A DNA stretch of 64,000 nucleotides. It comes from Caenorhabditis elegans (lineage: Eukaryota; Nematoda; Chromadorea; Rhabditida; Rhabditidae). A program made the position numbers and the translations under genes. How positions within the stretch are numbered: position 1 is the stretch's first letter; every line of letters starts with the position of its first letter. The notes under the pieces were generated by a model. It was not told the origin of the DNA, did not search any database, and worked only from the letters and a program-made list of their open reading frames with translations. The stretch spans positions 12,462,001 through 12,526,000 of the forward strand of contig NC_003281.10 of assembly GCF_000002985.6 (NCBI RefSeq), in the 5' to 3' direction. Positions 61,501 to 64,000 of the stretch are shown piece after piece.

Positions 61501-62302
61501 TTTTTAGTTTGTGTATTATTTTCCCTCATTTTAATATTATCCATTTTAATAAAACGTGATGTCCATTTTCCATCTTTAGGCTTAGAAATGGTTATTTCCT
61601 AAGCCTAAAAATACAAAAACTCCACACGTTTTTATTTGAAAAAGTGGCGGGGTGATTTAGGACTAGTACCAGCATTTTTTTTTTTGAAATTAAAAAATTA
61701 CATTGTTTCTTGACAATGTATTTTTTTCCAAATAAATGTACATTTTTTTAGACTCTCAACGAAGAAATCGCGCAAATTCGTGAAGACCTTGACCGCCAGT
61801 CACTGGGAAAACAAGCTTCGGAAGAAGAATCCGAACGGAGACAATTGCAATTGGATTCTAAACAAAAAATTATTGGTATGAACTATATATATATATATCG
61901 TAGCGAAAACTACAGTAATCCTTTAAATGACTACTGTAGTCGATTTACAGAAATAATTCATTAATTGATAAAAATGACAAAACAATACTGATCGAGCACC
62001 CCCGTAAATCAACACCAGCGGCGCTACAGTAGTCATTCAAGGGATTACTGTAGTTTTCGCTACGAGATATTTTGAGGTTTTAAATATAATAGTAATAATA
62101 ATCACTCATTATTCCAGAAGACCTTGAAGTTCAAATCGAAGAGCTCCGATCTCCGAAAAAACCAACAGAATCGTATCGTATCGATGATTCAACACTTCGC
62201 CAGCTATTTCTCAGTTATTTTGTGTCGGATGCCGCGAAACGGCCCGATATAGCACTGCTTTTGGCGAATGTTTTGGAATATCCGGCTGAAGAAATGGATA
62301 AG
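37563..62302 (+). CDS. GMAP-210/TRIP11-type golgin with GRAB domain (3' end outside the window)
   Basis: Fifteen exons with matching phases encode the first 1225 residues: 37563-37688, 37798-37986, 39034-39333, 42835-43173, 44133-44533, 47808-48007, 48841-49085, 51154-51564, 53568-53730, 54886-55055, 55104-55295, 57970-58347, 60351-60602, 61752-61875 and 62118-62302. The N-terminus MSGWLRNIQGQLTDLANEVL lines up with the start of human GMAP-210 (MS-W-L and a later TEEV), although it lacks the Ser/Gly-rich face of the classical lipid-packing helix. CELKKQVSHWKSLAEE matches the next conserved block. Then come about 1000 residues of coiled coil. Exon 15 encodes RQLFLSYF and LLLANVLEYPAEEMDKV, the GRAB domain that binds ARF1 at the cis-Golgi. 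The family tethers small vesicles and binds Rab2. The last exon(s) after 62302 are not seen, so the C-terminus is missing. Introns of up to 3.5 kb are full of foldbacks, a minisatellite and a mariner. Confidence 0.88.
38499..39002. repeat. Two family Q foldbacks in tandem (GGCGCCGCACAG / CTGTGCGGCG)
   Basis: Copies at 38499-38706 and 38823-39002 each start GGCGCCGCACAGAAAAAAGG and end TTTCTGTGCGGCGACGCTGC, with CTGCGGCACGGG and GTGCCGCAGGCTTGC between. They lie just before golgin exon 3. Confidence 0.85.
39995..40905. repeat. Foldback family G, copy 1 (ATTAGGTCTCCAAATAAG)
   Basis: Ends are ATTAGGTCTCCAAATAAG and its complement. The arms are about 400 bp and mirror almost completely (GTTCCGGGTCAAAAATCAT, CCTAACTCGGAGCCAATTTT). 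There is no transposase. Copies 2 and 3 are in later introns of the same gene. Confidence 0.88.
40907..41607. repeat. Foldback family F, copy 2
   Basis: Bounded by TTTAAA at both ends (TTTAAAGGTGGACTACGC and GCCCACCTTTAAA), with arms containing GGGGAAATTGCTTTAAAAC and ATGACCGAATATCATGAT. Unlike the copy in the kinase intron it has no family E insert. Confidence 0.85.
42007..42802. repeat. Near-perfect 0.8-kb inverted repeat (family I)
   Basis: Arms of about 380 bp (ACTGCAACTTTTTCCTCACG on the left, its complement at the right end) with a loop of only some tens of bases near 42400. Mismatches are few. The right end lies eight bases before a C16 tract and 32 bases before golgin exon 4. Confidence 0.88.
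42810..42825 (+). repeat. C16 homopolymer tract at a splice acceptor
   Basis: Sixteen C in a row are followed by ATTTTCCAG and exon 4 of the golgin. The complementary strand is a G16 tract able to form a G-quadruplex. It replaces the usual pyrimidine mix of the 3' splice site. Confidence 0.9.
43174..44132. other. Golgin intron 4, low-complexity
   Basis: AT-rich sequence with long A and T runs. A 120-bp repeat occurs three times, twice direct (about 43285-43350 and 43750-43815) and once inverted near 43860-43920, marked by ACTAGTGTCAAAATGTAG-type words and ATTTCGGTT. I see no gene. Confidence 0.5.
44568..45990. repeat. 1.4-kb foldback J with a family E foldback inside
   Basis: The outer arms begin ATAGGAAATTTTAATTTCCAG and end in the complement at 45960-45990. 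Landmarks GGAGGGTGATTCTTATTTTG and GCGATTTATTGGTTCTTCTG are mirrored. Family E copy 2 is inserted in the centre with TTTAAA on both sides. The structure fills golgin intron 5 starting 34 bases from the donor. Confidence 0.85.
44988..45579. repeat. Foldback family E, copy 2
   Basis: Ends TTTAAAGGTGGTGTAGTCGA and CGACTACACCACCTTTAAA, with arms matching the copy at 31919-32449 and a diverged centre (GTCGATGGACGGCGAGAG). Confidence 0.85.
46827..47732. repeat. Foldback family G, copy 2
   Basis: Same ends and arm landmarks as the copy at 39995-40905, in golgin intron 5. The flanks (TATCGATGTG at 46437-46447, TATAAAATCAGGGAATT at 47736) are remains of the outer element H, so G is again nested in H. 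Confidence 0.85.
49155..50715. repeat. 1.5-kb foldback K with nested L and GC-rich core
   Basis: Inverted arms start near AAAAATGGCCGAAAAAAATC at 49180 and end near TTCCGGCCGTTTTTCAGAG at 50700. Inside are an inverted pair of family L and, at the centre, a GC-rich pair (CTGCCGCACGGGGTTTGCC at 49830 and its complement at 50030). It fills golgin intron 7. Confidence 0.8.
50755..50850 (-). repeat. Short tandem repeat of CACCACGATGGGTCTCAC-type units
   Basis: Five units of 18 bp (CACCACGATGGATCTCAC, CACCACGAAAGGCCTCAC and variants) follow a short (TA)n run in golgin intron 7. Confidence 0.8.
51638..53270 (+). repeat. 36-bp minisatellite, about 45 copies, with higher-order structure
   Basis: The unit is GATATTTTCATGTTCGGCAA followed by AAGTACCGATTTGCCA or CCGG variants. 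The period is exactly 36 bp without indels over about 1.63 kb, so five of six reading frames stay open and produce long artefact ORFs. Sequence variants recur at 576 bp (16 units): the TTCTGC variant at 52161 and 52737, and AAAAATGCC at 52135 and 52711. It begins about 75 bases after golgin exon 8. Confidence 0.95.
53755..53942. repeat. Foldback family B, copy 5
   Basis: Full arms with CACGTG at both ends; the central CRE-like motif is mutated to TAATGTCA. It starts about 25 bases after golgin exon 9. Confidence 0.85.
53972..54832. repeat. Three family Q foldbacks in a row
   Basis: Units at about 53975-54200, 54290-54510 and 54612-54832 each pair GCACAGAAAAAGAGGCGGAG on the left with CTCCGCCCCTTTTTCTGTGC-type right arms. 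They fill golgin intron 9 before exon 10. Confidence 0.8.
55420..55984. repeat. Irregular TCAATTTTTCGTCAAA / AAAAAACC repeat
   Basis: Golgin intron 11 contains a field of short words ATCGATTTTTCGTCAAA, AAAATACC and AAAAAACC with uneven spacing. It continues on the far side of the mariner (57655-57930), so the mariner was inserted into it. Confidence 0.65.
55987..56205. repeat. Foldback family O (TGTGTATTACATGCCCTCATTT ends)
   Basis: Arms GTGCTTGTGTATTACATGCC and its complement enclose a core with GGCTTAGAAAATGTGATTTT and CTAAGCC. The core resembles the centre of the element at 61475-61673, although the ends differ. Confidence 0.8.
56408..57649 (-). mobile_element. mariner (DD34D) transposon, structurally complete
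   Basis: The element is 1242 bp. Its terminal inverted repeats begin TCAGGTTGTCCCATAAG and match perfectly for 27 bp. A TA dinucleotide flanks each side as the expected target duplication. The transposase is on the minus strand. The element sits in golgin intron 11, opposite in orientation to the gene. Confidence 0.93.
56481..57500 (-). CDS. mariner transposase, uninterrupted
   Basis: The open frame extends back to 57563, but the ATG at 57500 (MTIIKLERRDVRLLLLYEF) gives about 339 residues, close to the usual mariner length. The N-terminal half has two helix-turn-helix regions (including SYNTAKSWFQKFKNG). The WVPHEL signature is present, and the catalytic triad lies in VTGDEKW, FLHDNARPH and APTDYHLF, with exactly 34 residues between the second and third Asp. 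The YSPDLAPTDYHLF motif is canonical. There are no stops or frameshifts, so the enzyme could be functional. It catalyses cut-and-paste transposition into TA sites. Expression cannot be judged from the sequence. Confidence 0.92.
   Translation of the reverse strand: MTIIKLERRDVRLLLLYEFRLGHSAMEAERNICGAMGEGALSYNTAKSWFQKFKNGDFSLEEIERSGRPVELNEEDLVKLVEEEPRLSLREMEEKLECCHSTIARHLGRLGFTSKLGIWVPHELSASQKLTRVNVCTQLLTFRRKFDWLNNLVTGDEKWVLYVNHSRKRQWLPIGEKGIPTPKPDLHPKKIMICVWWGVQGPVHWELLPTNKTITADYYCAQLDRVAEKTNGKYEKLYFLHDNARPHVAKKTFQKLQDLGWTVLPHPPYSPDLAPTDYHLFLSLSDYMRDKQFDDEEHLKTELSTFFSSRSPDFFSRGIMMLPSKWQQVVDTNGEYLCE
58372..58502 (+). mobile_element. Possible 3' end of a non-LTR retrotransposon
   Basis: GTCCCCGGCTAGGACGTGG begins a GC-richer stretch unlike the surrounding intron, and it ends in a short tandem tail CTTTAATCCTTTAATC. 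Such tails are typical of 5'-truncated RTE-like elements. It lies 25 bases after golgin exon 12. I have no second copy to compare. Confidence 0.35.
58529..59540. repeat. Foldback family G, copy 3, carrying an insertion
   Basis: Same ends and arms as the other two family G copies, in golgin intron 12. Its left arm is interrupted at 58797-58942 by a candidate solo LTR. Confidence 0.88.
58797..58942 (-). mobile_element. Candidate solo LTR (146 bp) with 5-bp target duplication
   Basis: The insert starts TGTTATGTATTCG and ends ATACCCAACA, so it has TG...CA ends. GTTTG is duplicated on both sides (58792-58796 and 58943-58947). Removing insert and one GTTTG restores the sequence seen in family G copies 1 and 2. 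On the minus strand it reads TGTTGGGTATCAACG and contains AATAAA, as expected of an LTR. Confidence 0.7.
59560..60105. repeat. Foldback family M
   Basis: Arms ATGTGTGCGCCTT and AAAGGCGCACACAT, followed by TAGTACGGTAATTTCAAAAT and its complement, close around AAACATAATTTGTCCATG near 59820. It is in golgin intron 12, after family G copy 3. Confidence 0.85.
60995..61281. repeat. Foldback family A, copy 7
   Basis: Full-length copy with some divergence in the inner arms (AAGACAACTGTAG), in golgin intron 13. Confidence 0.85.
61475..61673. repeat. Foldback family P with an inserted core
   Basis: Arms GGTACTAGTCCTAAATGACC and its complement, as in the solo copy at 7325-7422, enclose a core with GGCTTAGAAATGGTTATTTC that resembles the centre of family O. 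Confidence 0.85.
61893..62083. repeat. Foldback family A, copy 8 (ends missing)
   Basis: Only the inner arms from CGTAGCGAAAACTACAG to its complement are left. It starts 18 bases after golgin exon 14 and ends 35 bases before exon 15. Confidence 0.8.
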
Positions 62303-64000
62303 GTGATTAGAAAACGACGATACAGCCCAAGCAGGGCAGCAAGTTTTCCGAACTGGCAAATTTGCCGAAACTCCCCAAGGCACTCCGAAAAAAATGCCTT
62401 GCAAGAAACAAGAACCAGGATTTTTTGCAATAAAAAAAACTGAAAAATTATGTTGAAGTGAATAAATATCACGAAATTGCTTGCTAAAACATTTATAGAA
62501 TTTTCTTAATTTTTTAGTGACTTTCGCTTTTTTTTTAAAGTAAAATTTTCGCATTTTTCGTAATTTTGTAGTTAGAGGACTCAAAATTGCTTTCCGAACA
62601 CTAAAAAAGTGTCATTTTTTGGAATATAGTAGTTATTTTTTTGCCCAAAAAAAAGGACAGTCATTAGATGGCTGAAAAATGAAAATGGGCAAAAATAAAA
62701 AGTTGGCTAAATTTGTTGAAAACGGGTAATTCATATACGTAGAATTCAGAAAAATTAGGTTTAACCCGCCAAAAACTATTAGAAAGTGGCAAAAATGGAC
62801 AATTTATGGCAAAAAACACAATTTTGAAACTTCTCTAAAATTTTCGCTTTTTTTTTGCAAAAATGATTAGTTAATGTTCAGTTATGGTTTCCTATGTCAA
62901 TTTTATTTCAATTAATTTTAAAAAAAGGGGAATTCCTGCGAAATACACATTAAAAATAGGGATTTCAAAAAATTCTAACAAGGAAAGGAAGTCAATCTAG
63001 TCCCGGATTTTGAATCGAGACATATGCCTTTTGAAAGCTTATGTTTAGACTAGATCACCACAAAAATTTCAGCGGCGGAACTCAACTCTGAACCCCTGAA
63101 AGCGCCATCTGAAAGTGCTCCAGTGCATTTTTTTGCTGAATTCTAGGTCAAGTAAATGGCCTTAAAAGTGGCTATGAGCGGTTAAAAATTGTTTTTGGGG
63201 GTCTTTAGGGACAAACAAACAATGTGGAAGCTTTTTGGAAATTTTTATTTTTTTGCAAAAAATCTGAAATTTTTGGAAGCCAAATTTTTGGTCAAAAAAA
63301 TTTAAAAAAATTATAAAAAAATTGAATAAAAAAATTGCCACTCAAAGAATCGAACACGAGACCTTTATTCCGTTTTACCATGCATTTACCATTCGGCGAT
63401 CAATCCCTGATTTTTATTGTTTTCAATGTTTTAAATCATTTTATAAATATTGAAGAAGATTTTTGTATATGTAAAATGAATAAATACGAAATAGTATTGA
63501 AAACTAGGAGGGCGCAGAGAAAATTTTTCAGATGGCGCTTTCAGGGGTTCAGAGTTGAGTTCCGCCGCTAAAATTTTTGTGGTGATCTAGGCTAACCATA
63601 AGCTTTCAAATGACATACGTCTCGATTCGAAGTCCGGGACTAGATTAACTTACTTTCCTTGTAAGGCAAAAAAAATAAACAAAAAAACTTTTAGAATATC
63701 AAAAAGTGTGACATTTTTCCAAGTCTGTTGCTTAGAACGGCAAATCTTTGAACGGCAAAAACGAGTTTTGCCGAGCTCGCCAAATATTGAGCAATCCAAA
63801 AAATAATGTCATGAAAAGAACCAGGAACCAGAAATTCTTGTGAAAAAAAAACAAAAAAAATATTTATAAACACCAAATTTTGCAAAAAAACGGAAAATAG
63901 ATATTTAACATTAAAAAAAAAATTCAAAATCAAACAAATTACAGTTTCTAGAAGATTCACATTTTCCAGCAAATATTGCCAATTTTTAAAGACATTTTTC
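62303..64000. other. Start of the last visible golgin intron
   Basis: After the exon 15 donor (AAG|GTGATT) I find no further exon with a plausible match to the end of the GMAP-210 family. The region has an inverted family L copy at about 62560-62835 and foldback N. An ATTTTCCAG ends at 63969, but the sequence after it does not resemble the family C-terminus, so I do not call an exon. Confidence 0.5.
62978..63667. repeat. Foldback family N with a tRNA-like segment in its loop
   Basis: Arms AAGGAAAGGAAGTCAATCTAG and its diverged complement at the right end, with GCGGCGGAACTCAACTCTGA mirrored near 63560. The loop region contains a degenerate tRNA-like sequence on the minus strand at about 63332-63403. 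Confidence 0.8.

Noticed and set aside
63970..64000. Possible last golgin exon after the acceptor at 63969
   Set aside because: The 31 visible bases do not resemble the end of the family, and many such acceptor-like strings occur in the introns.

Overview
The window looks like genomic DNA of Caenorhabditis elegans or a very close relative. It is AT-rich with small exons, introns ending in TTTTCAG or TTTCCAG, start codons sitting just after splice-acceptor sequences (trans-splicing sites), degenerate interstitial arrays of the nematode telomere unit TTAGGC, and many foldback (MITE-like) repeats. Two proteins resemble worm genes I remember as chromosome III neighbours (cccp-1 and a class-3 lipase); I cannot verify that placement here.

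I reconstructed nine genes by joining exons whose splice sites and reading phases agree. From left to right: (1) the 3' end of an unrecognised gene (1747-3821, +); (2) an L-seryl-tRNA(Sec) kinase, PSTK (4619-6277, +); (3) a Pro/Gln-rich protein with signal peptide and one membrane helix (7293-10385, +); (4) the RAB-2 effector CCDC186/CCCP-1 (10940-22534, +); (5) an alpha-arrestin (22794-26262, +), probably co-transcribed with cccp-1; (6) a secreted class-3 lipase (26679-30084, -); (7) a DYRK/CLK-like protein kinase (30924-33638, -); (8) a cytochrome c oxidase VIc-like gene followed in a probable operon by a helical, possibly MIF4G-like, protein (34088-37022, +; two genes, so ten coding units in all counting both); and (9) a giant golgin of the GMAP-210/TRIP11 type with a GRAB domain (37563 to beyond 62302, +), whose last exon lies outside the window.

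Most of the sequence is intron, and most intron is repeat. Several foldback families occur repeatedly, some nested inside each other at TTTAAA target sites. There is a 1242-bp mariner element with perfect ends and an uninterrupted DD34D transposase, a candidate 146-bp solo LTR with a 5-bp target duplication, a 36-bp minisatellite of about 45 copies with a 576-bp higher-order period, arrays of heat-shock-element-like and E2F-like motifs, a near-perfect 0.8-kb inverted repeat next to a C16 tract at a splice acceptor, and four interstitial telomere-like arrays.

Functionally, cccp-1 and the GMAP-210 golgin both belong to families that act with Rab2 at the Golgi, so the window holds two coiled-coil Rab2-linked tethers within 27 kb of each other. 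The other genes cover selenocysteine-tRNA charging, respiration, secreted lipid hydrolysis and signalling. I found no CRISPR array, rRNA gene or convincing tRNA gene.
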